Positions 8,906 through 18,081 of a stretch of DNA of 64,000 nucleotides are shown in pieces; position 1 is the stretch's first letter, and each line of letters starts with the position of its first letter. Below the pieces are notes generated by a model, which was not told where the DNA came from, searched no databases, and saw only the letters and a program-made list of their open reading frames with translations. The translations under genes and the position numbers were made by a program. The stretch spans positions 124,001 through 188,000 of the forward strand of contig JAKVKU010000001.1 in the NCBI GenBank assembly GCA_022484695.1, read 5' to 3'. Source of the stretch: Lactobacillus sp. GTDB taxonomy: Bacteria; Bacillota; Bacilli; Lactobacillales; Lactobacillaceae.

Positions 8906-9637
8906 ATGCGTCTTAGAAAATGGTTATTAGGTGTCTTTGTTATCTTAGGCACCGTTTTACTCAGTCAGGGCCAAGTCAAAGCCATGACGATTCAAGGAAA
9001 TGAAAGTACATCGCCGTTAACGGTGGATTCCTATAATATGCCCGTGCCGATTTATAGCAATCCTGAATGTACCCAAAGTACCGGAAAAACGTTAAATACG
9101 GGGATTTCGCAATGGTTAATGATTCAATCAGCCAGCTATTCGGGTTATGGCGTTGATGCCTATAACTTAGGAAATAGTCAGTGGGTCAAGGGAACTGATG
9201 TCTTCTATGGCCATATAGGTCAAACCACGCCTATGAATCGAATGGGTATTCTAGAAGCTTACTCTGCCGGCAAGAAAGTCCCCGTCTATGATTCACCACA
9301 ATTGTGGCATATCACTGGCTACCTTGACCCAAGCATCCGCGATTGGGCGGTGACAAAGTACGCTACCTTCAGTCCTGATCCCAACTATATTTCACGTTTG
9401 GATTTAGGGAACAATCAATGGGTGGATTCTAGCAAAGATGTCCAAGCTATTAGAAATCCCTTTATCTTTAAACCTAATGAACCACTGTATAATAGCAATG
9501 GTGTTCAAACCGGTAGTCTTAGTGATGCCGCTAGTTACTACAAGGTATTCGGCGCTAAGACAATTAATGGGGAAACTTACGTCAATCTTGGGGATGACAA
9601 TCAGTGGGCCAAGTTTAAAGATGGCATCGTGAATTAA
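8906..9637 (+). CDS. Secreted SLAP-like protein, family A, copy 2
   Basis: This 243-residue paralogue is clearly homologous to the gene just upstream over its whole length: signal peptide MRLRKWLLG, three modules with VPIYSNPECTQ, VPVYDSPQLWH, EPLYNSNGVQ and the LG-N-QWV signature in each. ATG 8906 has GAGAGGAAG at 8891-8899. The tandem arrangement suggests a recent duplication. No enzymatic motif or sortase LPXTG signal is visible, so retention would depend on the modules themselves. Function unknown. Confidence 0.82.
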   Translation: MRLRKWLLGVFVILGTVLLSQGQVKAMTIQGNESTSPLTVDSYNMPVPIYSNPECTQSTGKTLNTGISQWLMIQSASYSGYGVDAYNLGNSQWVKGTDVFYGHIGQTTPMNRMGILEAYSAGKKVPVYDSPQLWHITGYLDPSIRDWAVTKYATFSPDPNYISRLDLGNNQWVDSSKDVQAIRNPFIFKPNEPLYNSNGVQTGSLSDAASYYKVFGAKTINGETYVNLGDDNQWAKFKDGIVN

Positions 9638-9791
9638 GTGTGCGTCGTTAAACTGTTGGTATTGTGACAATTTCAATCTTGACACCTTCATTCATTGAAT
9701 TGTTTTAAATACATCCGAAAAGTGTTTAAAATTAAATACTTTTAGAGAAAAATTAAAACAATAACCGCTTTTAAAACTTTAGTTAAAAATA

Positions 9792-9845
9792 AAAATCCAG
9801 TAAAATCAGCGTTGTTCGTAACTGATTTTACTGGATTTTTTGCGT
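9792..9845. terminator. Bidirectional terminator between convergent genes
   Basis: An 18-bp perfect stem (9792-9809 with 9822-9839) has T-runs on both strands. It serves the family A gene ending at 9637 and the minus-strand gene ending at 9906. The rest of 9638-9905 is AT-rich with no gene seen. Confidence 0.88.
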
Positions 9846-9905
9846 ATGACTTCTTTTCGGACTTTTGTCCCAGCCAATGTTTGCTGTTCCAGGAACAAAT
9901 TTCTA

Positions 9906-10532
9906 TCAACTCAAATCGTTGATATCCGGCCCCATACTATAAACTTGGCCGTCCTTATAAACATTATAGAAAACATCGTCTTGGAATATTGGGCCATAAC
10001 CAGGTGCTGGACCATCCGGAATGAAACTATAACTGACACGACTGACCTTATAGTGTACCCCATACTCATCATCGACCAGTAAGATATGGTAAACATCCAG
10101 CGTGCCTTTCCCGCTTAGAAATGCCTCCGTATTCAGCAAGGCATCATAGGCATCGGCAACTGGCACTTTAGCTTGACTGGCTTGAAGCCACATATCGCCG
10201 CCCACATCGTAGTACCAACCGTCCTTGCGCGAAGTGAAGCCATAAACCCGCCACTGGGAACCGGCTGGAACAACTTTAGCGAAAACTTTATTGTCATCAT
10301 TGCCATAAAAAACATTAGCGCCCCATTCTCCATTGACCGTGGCAACAGTTGGGTAATCATAGTAAACATCCGGTTCCTTAAAAGGCGTTGCCCCAATACT
10401 GGCATCGAACAATTCCCCACCGACGGTAATTGTCGGGGATAGCACTTCGGCCCCCTGGGCAATGCTGGGCGTTAGTATCATGCTGATCGGCACTAACAAC
10501 ATGACAACAACTGCTAAGATTCTTTTCTTCAT
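9906..10532 (-). CDS. Secreted SLAP-like protein, family B, copy 1
   Basis: A 208-residue exported protein: MKKRILAVVV opens a signal peptide ending near AQGAE. The mature part contains one clear SLAP-like module, with DYPTVATVNGEWGANVF, the SQWRVYGFTSRKDGWYY strand and GGDMWLQASQA, followed by a C-terminal region with YKVSRVSYSF. It shares this layout with the two genes at 20.3-21.5 kb but is more divergent. ATG 10532 follows a G-rich ribosome site (GTGGGGGGAC). No catalytic motif is visible; a role at the cell surface is inferred. Confidence 0.78.
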   Translation of the reverse strand: MKKRILAVVVMLLVPISMILTPSIAQGAEVLSPTITVGGELFDASIGATPFKEPDVYYDYPTVATVNGEWGANVFYGNDDNKVFAKVVPAGSQWRVYGFTSRKDGWYYDVGGDMWLQASQAKVPVADAYDALLNTEAFLSGKGTLDVYHILLVDDEYGVHYKVSRVSYSFIPDGPAPGYGPIFQDDVFYNVYKDGQVYSMGPDINDLS

Positions 10533-10817
10533 TAGAATGTCCCCCCACCTGAACACTGCTTGTTGCAAAATATAGTAGATTAGCCTGTTTAAAAAAATCT
10601 TTGACATGTTTATGCTTAAGTATAGCGGTCTGTTGGATAGAAACCAAGTCTATTGTTAGCGCCAACAAGTTAGACACTGAGGGTTATCTTCATTAAAAAT
10701 AAGTCGTATTTTAAACGCAGATCATTACCCGGCGCGAATCAAACTGAACACATATTTTCTTTATATTCCATATCATGTATCCTTATAGAAGAGCACTAAA
10801 AAAGGGGGAGCGTACAT
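10533..10817. other. Divergent intergenic region with a dyad
   Basis: This holds promoters for the minus-strand family B gene and the plus-strand AraC-GH43 gene. An imperfect dyad, GTCTATTGTT at 10648-10657 with AACAAGTTAGAC at 10664-10675 around AGCGCC, is a candidate operator. No coding sequence is seen. Confidence 0.4.
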
Positions 10818-12890
10818 ATGCCGACAATTTATAACGGCGTGCCTTGGTACGACCAACAGCACCAACTTGTCAACGCATCCGGCGGCTGTCTGATTCGAGC
10901 GGATGCCAAATATTACTTATTCGGTGAATATCGACAAGCCAAGTCCCGCCGGTTTGCCGGTTTTTCCCGCTATGTTTCAACGGATTTGGAACATTGGGAA
11001 AATACGGGCCTGGCTTTACCGCCCCAAGCTGCCGGGCTATTGGCTGCTTCTCGAATCGGGGAGCGGGTCAAGGTCATCCGGGCTCAAACCGGGCAATACA
11101 TCATGATGATGCACACCGATGATGAGCGCTCCTTTGACCCCATCGTAACTTACGCCACCGCCGACCACTTAACGGATACGTTTACCTTCCAAGGGCCACT
11201 TCTTTTTAACCAACAACCGATCCGCATGTGGCACATTGGCAGCTTCACCGATACTGATGGCACGAATTATCTCCTGACCCACGAAGGTGATATTTATCGG
11301 TTAACACCTGACGGCACCGCAGCTGCAGCCAAGGTGGTGAGTAACATCGCCCCGGGGACGGAAGCGCCGGCAATGTTTCACTTTAATGGCCATTATTTCC
11401 TGCTGGCCTCTCAAAAAACCAGTTGGGAACACAATGATAATATTTACTTTTCTGCGGATGCCTTAAGTGGGCCTTGGGTGCGCCATGGCGCCTTTTGCCC
11501 TCCGGGAACCCTCACCTATGACTCCCAAACAACCTTTGTAGCCCTGCTGCCAACGACCAAGGGAACCTTGCCCATGTATCTGGGGGATCGGCATACCTTT
11601 CCTTATCTTGAAGCCAGTACCCACGTTTGGCTGCCACTGACCGTCACGGGTACAACCTTGACCGTGGCTAATTATTGGGCCAGCTGGGACTGGCAGCAAC
11701 ATGTCAATAAGCCGATGCATTTTATTCCCTTGGCTTGGACCGGACAGACCACCGATGCCAGCGTGACCCTTGATTTTCAGGGCACCGGCATCACCATTAC
11801 CGGGCAAACCAGCACCCACAGCGGCTTTGCCCTAGTCACCTTGCGGGATGACCAGGGACAAATCAAAACCCAGACTCGGGTTAACTTTTATAGCCTGCTC
11901 CATGACGACGAACCCCGCTATCGTTCACCGCAAATGCCCCTGGGCCATTATCAGCTCACCATCCAAGTCACCGGCACCCACGGAGATTGGTATGACAAGT
12001 CCCGACGGCGCTATGGCAGCCATGGGGATCAAGTCACCATCACCGGCTACCACATTGACCATCCCACCGCTAAAAATACCAAGGCCAGCATCACTTACCA
12101 CGCCAGCAAACGGCCTTTCATGGTTGAAAAAATCGACCAGCAATGGCAGCAATCCGCTGTGGCCCAGCCCGAAGGCAAACCCTATTATCAGTGGTTGCAA
12201 AGTGACGTGGGCCAAGGGGAGCTCACCATTGAAGATCAACAAATCACCTTACAGCCCGGCCAGGGAATCTTGATCAACCTCAATGTCAGTTATGCCTATC
12301 ATAGCGCCACGCCAATTTGGCAAACCAGCCGCCTGAGCTTTGGGGGCACGGCCATCGAGGACCTCATACCCGCGTTGCACGCGAAACCGGCCCTACTTTT
12401 CCCAGTGTTAGGTAACGACTTATTTGGCTTTATCCCAACCCAGGTGCAGCAGCAAAAGAACCAAAGCCACCAGAACTATCAAGAATCGGCCCTGGTCCAG
12501 GAGTTCTTGACCAAACTAAAACCCTACACCGCCCACATCACCGCCGACCCCAACAAACAACAGCTCGCTGCCAAAACATTAGCATTGATTCAAAGCCATT
12601 TTCGTGAGAATTTGACCAATGGCAAACTTGCTGAGCTGACCAACTATAGCGTCCAATATATGTTACAAACTTTTAACGAACTTTATCAGACCACCCCCCG
12701 CCGAGTTTTGACCCTGTATCGCATTATTCAAACCAAGCAATTACTCATTGAACAGCCCGACTTGCCCCTATCCCAAGTTGCCCTTCAATGCGGCTTTAAC
12801 TCAGAAGCCTATATGATTCGCGCCTTTAAACGCCAGGCCCATTTGACGCCGGGGCAGTTTCGCATCATCATGCAACAATTCCGGGATTGA
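10818..12890 (+). CDS. GH43-like beta-propeller fused to an AraC-type DNA-binding regulator
   Basis: The 690-residue protein has no signal peptide, so should be cytoplasmic. Residues about 1-300 look like a GH43-type five-bladed propeller (NASGGCLIRADAKYYLFGEY, TEAPAMFHFNGHYFLLASQ, SADALSGPW). Residues about 310-410 form a beta-sandwich like those attached to such hydrolases. Residues about 420-560 resemble the AraC cupin sensor (ITLQPGQGILINLN). The last 100 residues are a two-helix-turn-helix AraC domain (LPLSQVALQCGFNSEAYMIRAF). GH43 relatives usually have AHGG where this has ASGG, so catalysis is uncertain and the propeller may act as a sugar sensor. AAAGGGGGAG precedes ATG 10818. It faces the transporter and GH115 genes, its likely targets. 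Confidence 0.8.
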   Translation: MPTIYNGVPWYDQQHQLVNASGGCLIRADAKYYLFGEYRQAKSRRFAGFSRYVSTDLEHWENTGLALPPQAAGLLAASRIGERVKVIRAQTGQYIMMMHTDDERSFDPIVTYATADHLTDTFTFQGPLLFNQQPIRMWHIGSFTDTDGTNYLLTHEGDIYRLTPDGTAAAAKVVSNIAPGTEAPAMFHFNGHYFLLASQKTSWEHNDNIYFSADALSGPWVRHGAFCPPGTLTYDSQTTFVALLPTTKGTLPMYLGDRHTFPYLEASTHVWLPLTVTGTTLTVANYWASWDWQQHVNKPMHFIPLAWTGQTTDASVTLDFQGTGITITGQTSTHSGFALVTLRDDQGQIKTQTRVNFYSLLHDDEPRYRSPQMPLGHYQLTIQVTGTHGDWYDKSRRRYGSHGDQVTITGYHIDHPTAKNTKASITYHASKRPFMVEKIDQQWQQSAVAQPEGKPYYQWLQSDVGQGELTIEDQQITLQPGQGILINLNVSYAYHSATPIWQTSRLSFGGTAIEDLIPALHAKPALLFPVLGNDLFGFIPTQVQQQKNQSHQNYQESALVQEFLTKLKPYTAHITADPNKQQLAAKTLALIQSHFRENLTNGKLAELTNYSVQYMLQTFNELYQTTPRRVLTLYRIIQTKQLLIEQPDLPLSQVALQCGFNSEAYMIRAFKRQAHLTPGQFRIIMQQFRD

Positions 12891-12938
12891 TTGTTAAACC
12901 TGGGCTAATTGTAAGACGCAGTCTGACAGTAACCCACA

Positions 12939-12993
12939 CCAAAAAACATCATCTGACAACCTGTGTAAGAGGTTGCTGGATGATGTTTTTTGG
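12939..12993. terminator. Bidirectional terminator
   Basis: A long stem pairs CCAAAAAACATCAT from 12939 with its complement ending at 12993, with an inner CAACCT/AGGTTG pairing. A/T-runs on both sides fit use by both convergent genes. Confidence 0.85.
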
Positions 12994-13033
12994 CTGCTAA
13001 TTGTTAAATATATAGTGTTAGACTGTTGCTTGA

Positions 13034-14650
13034 TTAGTTCTTGGTTGTCGTATCCGATTTAACTTGCATCGTTGGCTTTTGGTCATTTCTGCGCCAGAAC
13101 TCTATAGAATCGTAAGGCACACCGGTTAAGAGTTCACAGGTTTGTTTAGTTTTTGGATCAACATCTTTCATGCTGCCACCCTTTTGCAGCCGGGTGAGTT
13201 CAGCTGCTAAGACGGTAAAGGTCTTCTTGCTGAGATGGAAGCGGCTGGCAAAGAACATGGCAATCAAGATCATCACCCCAACCCCACCGGAGACGATGAA
13301 CAAAATCATATGGGTAGCACTGGCCGGTTGGGAAATGGCGCCACCACTAGACTGGCGGAATCCCCCGATATCTAGTAAGTAGCCGGCCACAACGGATGCT
13401 AAACCTTGGCTGATTTGGTTAATGAAGACCATGACGGAAGCAAACAACCCCGCCCGATTCTTCCCAGTGACCAACGTATCCACATCCGGGATAAATGGAA
13501 AGACGTTCCATGGCACGAAGTAAAGGATGTATAGCCCAATTTCATAACAAAGGGTCCCGGCGATCAACCAGATCATCACACCGGCAGGCTTGGTTAAGCC
13601 CACAAAGGCCCAATCTATACAGCTGATCAGAATCAAGGAATACCCAAACAAATATAGTGAACGCGGTGAAATCTTAGTCACAATGTAACCTGCCAAAATC
13701 GTCACTGGCACGGACACAATACTCAAGGATTGCAGCATCCCCGACACACTGGTGGTTTTCCCAAGGACAAAGACGATATAGTACACAAATGTCGTAGACC
13801 AAAGGATCGTGGCAAAATAAGAACTCAGATAAATCCCCATGTGGGTCCGGAAACTCTTGATACGGAACGTGGAGAAGTAGTTTCTAAGCTCTGATTTCAA
13901 GCCACCCTTCTTGCCGCCATTATCCTCAAGGGCTTGGGCGGCCAACTTCTTAGCTTCATTTTTAGAGACAAAGTGTTCCCAGGTTGTCTTGTAAGTGATC
14001 AAAATCAAGAAGAAAGTTACAACTGAAAACATAACTTGCATGATGAAATAAGGCATTGGAGAGGTCTTTGGGTAAAACCGGAACAATTGGGCTGGTACAA
14101 ATTGCGCCAGCATATTCCCTAAACCGGCGATGACCATCCGAACCGTGGACATGGTGGTCCGTTCGTTGTAGTCTTTGGTCATTTCATTAGGTAAAGTTTC
14201 CCAAGGAATTTGTAATACCGACATTAGGACTGTCGTAATCACATAAGTAATCAGATAGTACCAGTAGCTCATCCCCGCGACCCATAAGGTAATGGCAAAT
14301 AATACCGATGGGGCAGCTGCTAGGATAAAGATATGCCGCCGGCCAAGTATCCGACCAATTTTATATTTATAAATATTATCAGAGATATTGCCCATGACCA
14401 GGGATGCGATGGCATCGGCCACCCGGCCAATCAGGAAAATCGTGGCCCCTTGCCCGGCTGACAAACCACAAAAAGTGGTGTAGAAGAATAGCAGCCAAGC
14501 GCCGACCAGTCCCTGCATGGAGATACTGAACATTGAAAAGACGCCAAACCCTAATGATCGACCGACCCCAATTTTGCCACGATGTTGATAAATTTTCTTA
14601 GAGGCATATTCGTCCCAACCATCGTGGCCAACAGTTTTTTTATTATCCAT
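13034..14650 (-). CDS. GPH-family sugar/oligosaccharide:cation symporter
   Basis: The 538-residue integral membrane protein has about twelve hydrophobic segments. Its N-terminal SLGFGVFSMFSISMQGLVGAWLLFFY and GRVADAIASLVMGNISD pattern is typical of the glycoside-pentoside-hexuronide symporters (shown here in shortened form: DAIASLVMGNISD). ATG 14650 has AGGAG about seven bases upstream. It lies 20 bases after the GH115 gene, so the two form an operon and it probably imports the oligosaccharide that GH115 trims. Exact substrate unknown; a uronic-acid-substituted xylo- or galacto-oligosaccharide is inferred from context. Confidence 0.82.
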   Translation of the reverse strand: MDNKKTVGHDGWDEYASKKIYQHRGKIGVGRSLGFGVFSMFSISMQGLVGAWLLFFYTTFCGLSAGQGATIFLIGRVADAIASLVMGNISDNIYKYKIGRILGRRHIFILAAAPSVLFAITLWVAGMSYWYYLITYVITTVLMSVLQIPWETLPNEMTKDYNERTTMSTVRMVIAGLGNMLAQFVPAQLFRFYPKTSPMPYFIMQVMFSVVTFFLILITYKTTWEHFVSKNEAKKLAAQALEDNGGKKGGLKSELRNYFSTFRIKSFRTHMGIYLSSYFATILWSTTFVYYIVFVLGKTTSVSGMLQSLSIVSVPVTILAGYIVTKISPRSLYLFGYSLILISCIDWAFVGLTKPAGVMIWLIAGTLCYEIGLYILYFVPWNVFPFIPDVDTLVTGKNRAGLFASVMVFINQISQGLASVVAGYLLDIGGFRQSSGGAISQPASATHMILFIVSGGVGVMILIAMFFASRFHLSKKTFTVLAAELTRLQKGGSMKDVDPKTKQTCELLTGVPYDSIEFWRRNDQKPTMQVKSDTTTKN

Positions 14651-14670
14651 TGTATTTCTCCTCTTCTAAA

Positions 14671-16716
14671 TTATGGCTCATCAATTAATTGTTCCCGCAA
14701 CTTCTTGGCGATTTGATCATCGGACAATGCCAGATGGGTGTTGGATAAGAGCATGACCCGGGCATCGCTGGGTTCCATGAGATACTGCCGCTCCCATTGG
14801 TCTTCATCCGGGCCATCCCCTAGGACCCGTAGATAAGAACGCAATCGGCGTAACTTCGTCGCATTCAAGGCCACGTTGGAATAAGCATCGTTGTGAAAGA
14901 AATCGACCCATTTAGGGGAGGGGTTATCCCGCCGCAAGCGTAAAATCTCGTCATTGGCCCGGACAGCTTCATCAGCCCCCAGAAAAGCATGGACGATTTC
15001 AGCCTGTTGATAGTGGCGGTAGGCCGAAATCGTCGCCCGCAAAGCGTGGAGGGAACAAGCATGGACCGCAATCCCCAGTAACATATCGTTATAAAAAAGG
15101 CGTTGCGGTTGTTTAGCCATGATGTCCGCATAAACTTGGACTGCCCGCCGGTAAAGTTGATCCCAAGCGGCATACTTCGTATCGATGAGTTGGGTCACCT
15201 TGGTGAGTTGTTCATCTAAAGCAACATTGCCCGTTAACCAATTCATCGCTTCTAGTTGCGGGTAGTGGCCCATCCAAGCCTTGACGACTTTACGAATAAG
15301 ATAAGTCGCAAATTCATCCCCAGCTTTTTGATCATCATGAAGGCCATATTGAATCGGGACCTTGAAGTAGGCTTGGTAAATCTCGCTAATCTCACTTTGT
15401 GCTTCGGAATAATAATGTTTGACGTATTCTTGAATAATGTCAGTTTCACTGCGCACTTGATAATCCCGGCGCCAAGAACGGGCAATTTCGCGGATGAATA
15501 ACACGTGGGGTTTGACGTTCCCCACATTGATCAATTCCAGGGTGTCCATTTTAGCCGCCCGGACCTTGGCAATTTCTTCAGCCACAAAATGCGGACTATT
15601 GGGTAACAGGGTCAAAAAGCTGGAGGCCTGTAAATCATGGAAGGTCACGTGGTAATAAATCCCCCGGGCCCGCTTGGCTTTGTTGGGAATCGTCAAAACA
15701 GGTGAGCGGGGATCATCATCCCCCTGGCGCCGAGAAACCATCTTGCCATAACCATTATCGGCCCAGATCTCGATGACATCTTGAGGCAGCTTCAGCAAGC
15801 TTTCATTGAACAGGCCCGTTAATTCCCCATAGATGCTGACGGAACATTGGGCGCCCGGATCCAGTTCTTGGACCATATCGTATTGCAACTTGATGGTGTC
15901 ATTGATCACTTGGGCCTTTTCTTCATCGGTCCAGGTATGGGTGGGGTCATCTAACCAAAATGGCCGGTCCCCCTGACCCCGGAAGCCTAAGCCGTAAACC
16001 ACGGTGTGGCCCCGCTGTGCCAAAATACTGTCCCGCCAAATCTTCTTAAAGAGTTCGGGATACTTTAGATAGGAGGCCTCAAGGTTGGGATAAACCCGGG
16101 CAAACATTTCCGCCCCCAGGGGTTCAGCGTGATGATGGGCAATGATCAAGCCCATGGCCTGGGCACCCGCCCGATGGAACCGACTTTCTTTATCCGTGCC
16201 GGGTACAATGAGATTGCCCCCCACCCGCAACAAGGTTTCATAAATCCGATCCCAGACATAATCCTTGGAATCATGGTCGGCCCAACCGGTGAGCAGTAGC
16301 TCATCATTGACAAACCAGCCCCGATATTTGGTTTGAAAATCAGGCAAATGTTGGCTGAAATCCGTCCAGTTGATGGTCGGACTTTTTTTCATGGGCGTAT
16401 CCATGAAATACCAGAAATCATCAATGCCCAGCACTTCCCGGGAAACGGCCAGTGCGCCGTACATCAACCCCAGGGTGGTGCCGGCTTTGATTTCAACCTT
16501 TTGGGGATCTACATAATGCATCTCAAAATCATCGGTTGGCCGCTGATCTGTCTCTTTTCCCTGGACCAGCACAATCTGATTGGTAGCCCCCTGGCCCGTG
16601 GTCACGCGCTGAATATCCCGCTGCAAAATACTGCTGGCATTTTTCAACACTGGATCAGCCATATTGGCCGTCAGTACAGTTGTATTTTGTGAAATCACAA
16701 ATGTTTGCGTCGTCAT
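14671..16716 (-). CDS. GH115-family alpha-glucuronidase-like enzyme
   Basis: The 681-residue protein matches the GH115 layout: a small N-terminal alpha/beta domain (ALAVSREVLGIDDFW, residues about 85-105), then the barrel with YRGWFVNDELLLTGW near residue 135 and VVYGLGFRGQGDRPFW near 245. GH115 enzymes remove alpha-1,2-linked (4-O-methyl)glucuronic acid from xylan side chains, or glucuronic acid from arabinogalactan. No signal peptide is present, so it acts on imported oligosaccharides. ATG 16716 has GAAGGG seven bases upstream. The GPH transporter follows in the same operon. Known GH115 enzymes are often somewhat longer, so a C-terminal domain may be reduced here. Confidence 0.78.
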   Translation of the reverse strand: MTTQTFVISQNTTVLTANMADPVLKNASSILQRDIQRVTTGQGATNQIVLVQGKETDQRPTDDFEMHYVDPQKVEIKAGTTLGLMYGALAVSREVLGIDDFWYFMDTPMKKSPTINWTDFSQHLPDFQTKYRGWFVNDELLLTGWADHDSKDYVWDRIYETLLRVGGNLIVPGTDKESRFHRAGAQAMGLIIAHHHAEPLGAEMFARVYPNLEASYLKYPELFKKIWRDSILAQRGHTVVYGLGFRGQGDRPFWLDDPTHTWTDEEKAQVINDTIKLQYDMVQELDPGAQCSVSIYGELTGLFNESLLKLPQDVIEIWADNGYGKMVSRRQGDDDPRSPVLTIPNKAKRARGIYYHVTFHDLQASSFLTLLPNSPHFVAEEIAKVRAAKMDTLELINVGNVKPHVLFIREIARSWRRDYQVRSETDIIQEYVKHYYSEAQSEISEIYQAYFKVPIQYGLHDDQKAGDEFATYLIRKVVKAWMGHYPQLEAMNWLTGNVALDEQLTKVTQLIDTKYAAWDQLYRRAVQVYADIMAKQPQRLFYNDMLLGIAVHACSLHALRATISAYRHYQQAEIVHAFLGADEAVRANDEILRLRRDNPSPKWVDFFHNDAYSNVALNATKLRRLRSYLRVLGDGPDEDQWERQYLMEPSDARVMLLSNTHLALSDDQIAKKLREQLIDEP

Positions 16717-16835
16717 ACACAATCCCTTCTCTTCGTTCCATTTAAACTGTTCTAAGCTCTGTCAAGGCCTGTTGTCATAAGACGTGACCCAAACCCAAGT
16801 AAACTGATATATTAGAATCTCACTTTCAAAACCGA

Positions 16836-16862
16836 TTATAGCGCTTACGGTAACCGCTTCCA
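16836..16862 (-). promoter_or_regulatory. Candidate operator / cre-like sites upstream of GH115
   Basis: AGCGCTTAC-G-GTAACCGCT at 16840-16858 is a dyad with one mismatch. The same stretch contains two overlapping cre-like sequences (16836-16849 and 16849-16862), each two mismatches from the CcpA consensus. It lies about 120 bases upstream of the GH115 start, so could mediate substrate or catabolite control. Confidence 0.5.
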
Positions 16863-16910
16863 ATGACCTAGTTTTTGCAATCATTGCACTAGTTACTGTT
16901 CAGCGGCGCA

Positions 16911-16960
16911 AAAAAACAGGTTTAGCATTGTCGTTTACACGACTGCTAAACCTGTTTTTT
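16911..16960. terminator. Terminator of the 16971-17711 gene
   Basis: A stem pairs AACAGGTTTAGCA with TGCTAAACCTGTT, flanked by A- and T-runs. It lies just downstream of the minus-strand SLAP-like gene. Confidence 0.85.
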
Positions 16961-16970
16961 GTTTTGTATA

Positions 16971-17711
16971 TTAATAAGGTGAACCGGAATCATAAAGGGC
17001 CCATTGATCATCGTTGCCAAGTTTGACGTAGATGCCACCATTAATGGTAGTCACATCAAAGATTTGGTAATTGTAATGGCTGGGGTTGTCAAGCGTTTGC
17101 GTCTGTTGTCCATTTTCGTTGTATAACGGCGTCCCTGACTGGAAATAATAATTGTCCTGGATTGCTCGCGTTTTATCAGACAGACCAACCCATTGATTAT
17201 CGCCTAAATCAAAGGAATAGGTGCCATCAGCTTGGGTAGGGTTTGAAACACGCGTAATCGCCCAATGGCTAATACTAGGGTCCAATTTACCGCTGGGTTG
17301 CGTTAAATAGGGATCACTATAAACCGTGGTAGCTTCCCCGTTTGAATAAAATTCTCGGAAAAGTCTATTTGGATTAGCACTCAAAGAATTTGGGCGACCA
17401 TCGGTTATTTTTACCCATTGATTGCCACCCAAATTATAAGCAACGATGTAATTCCCATCATAGGCTGTTTGAAATGCTTTCCAAGTGTCCACCGCCGTAC
17501 TCAACGTTTTCCCTGTGGCCTGCGTAGTTTCAGGGTCAGCATAAATTGGCGCTGGCTGATTTTTGGTTGTAAATAGCGTGCTTTCATCTTTAATCGTCAG
17601 ATTATCTGCTCTGACAACACCAGTTTGAAAGAAAATCACGGCTGAAATACCAAGTAATAAAGTCGCTGCGATAATAAGTGCTCTTTTTACCGTTTCAATT
17701 TGTTTGATCAT
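16971..17711 (-). CDS. Secreted SLAP-like protein, family A, copy 3
   Basis: The 246-residue protein has a signal peptide (MIKQIETVKRALIIAATLLL, cleavage near VVRAD) and three SLAP-like modules. They show APIYADPETTQ, TVYSDPYLTQ and TPLYNENGQQ together with YNLGGNQWVK, FDLGDNQWVG and VKLGNDDQWA. ATG 17711 is preceded by GGGGGGAG. It is more distant from copies 1 and 2 than they are from each other. No anchor motif or enzyme signature is seen; surface binding is inferred. Confidence 0.8.
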   Translation of the reverse strand: MIKQIETVKRALIIAATLLLGISAVIFFQTGVVRADNLTIKDESTLFTTKNQPAPIYADPETTQATGKTLSTAVDTWKAFQTAYDGNYIVAYNLGGNQWVKITDGRPNSLSANPNRLFREFYSNGEATTVYSDPYLTQPSGKLDPSISHWAITRVSNPTQADGTYSFDLGDNQWVGLSDKTRAIQDNYYFQSGTPLYNENGQQTQTLDNPSHYNYQIFDVTTINGGIYVKLGNDDQWALYDSGSPY

Positions 17712-17809
17712 TATGACTCCCCCCATATGCACTTTTCCCCCATTATACCGCACCGCAACCATTCTGAATGATTCTGGTCAATCTAAATATCTCATGCCGA
17801 CTAATCAAA

Positions 17810-17872
17810 AAATCAAAAAGGGTCATCTGAATTAGACTGCGTTGCCTACATCTAATCCAGATGGCCCTTGTT
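17810..17872 (-). terminator. Terminator-like hairpin
   Basis: Arms 17820-17836 and 17851-17867 pair with two mismatches, and a T-run follows on the minus strand. It lies downstream of the iscB element and may once have ended a gene now lost. Together with the element end at about 18020-18060 it is all that is seen in 17712-18081. Confidence 0.6.
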
Positions 17873-18081
17873 TTAGAGCATTGTGTGCTTGCCTATTTTT
17901 CCGTTTGGTATTCGCCCATTCCAGAAAGGAGCAGTTCGTTGCTACCGCAGCTGAACAATCAACAATTCAATGTTACTGTAAGTCACTAAGTATAGCCAAT
18001 TTCAGGAGTTCAATGAGACTGGGCGGGAGTCCCCTTGACTTCAGTCAGGGGAGGGATAGCCTTAACTTTCGTAGAAAGTTA

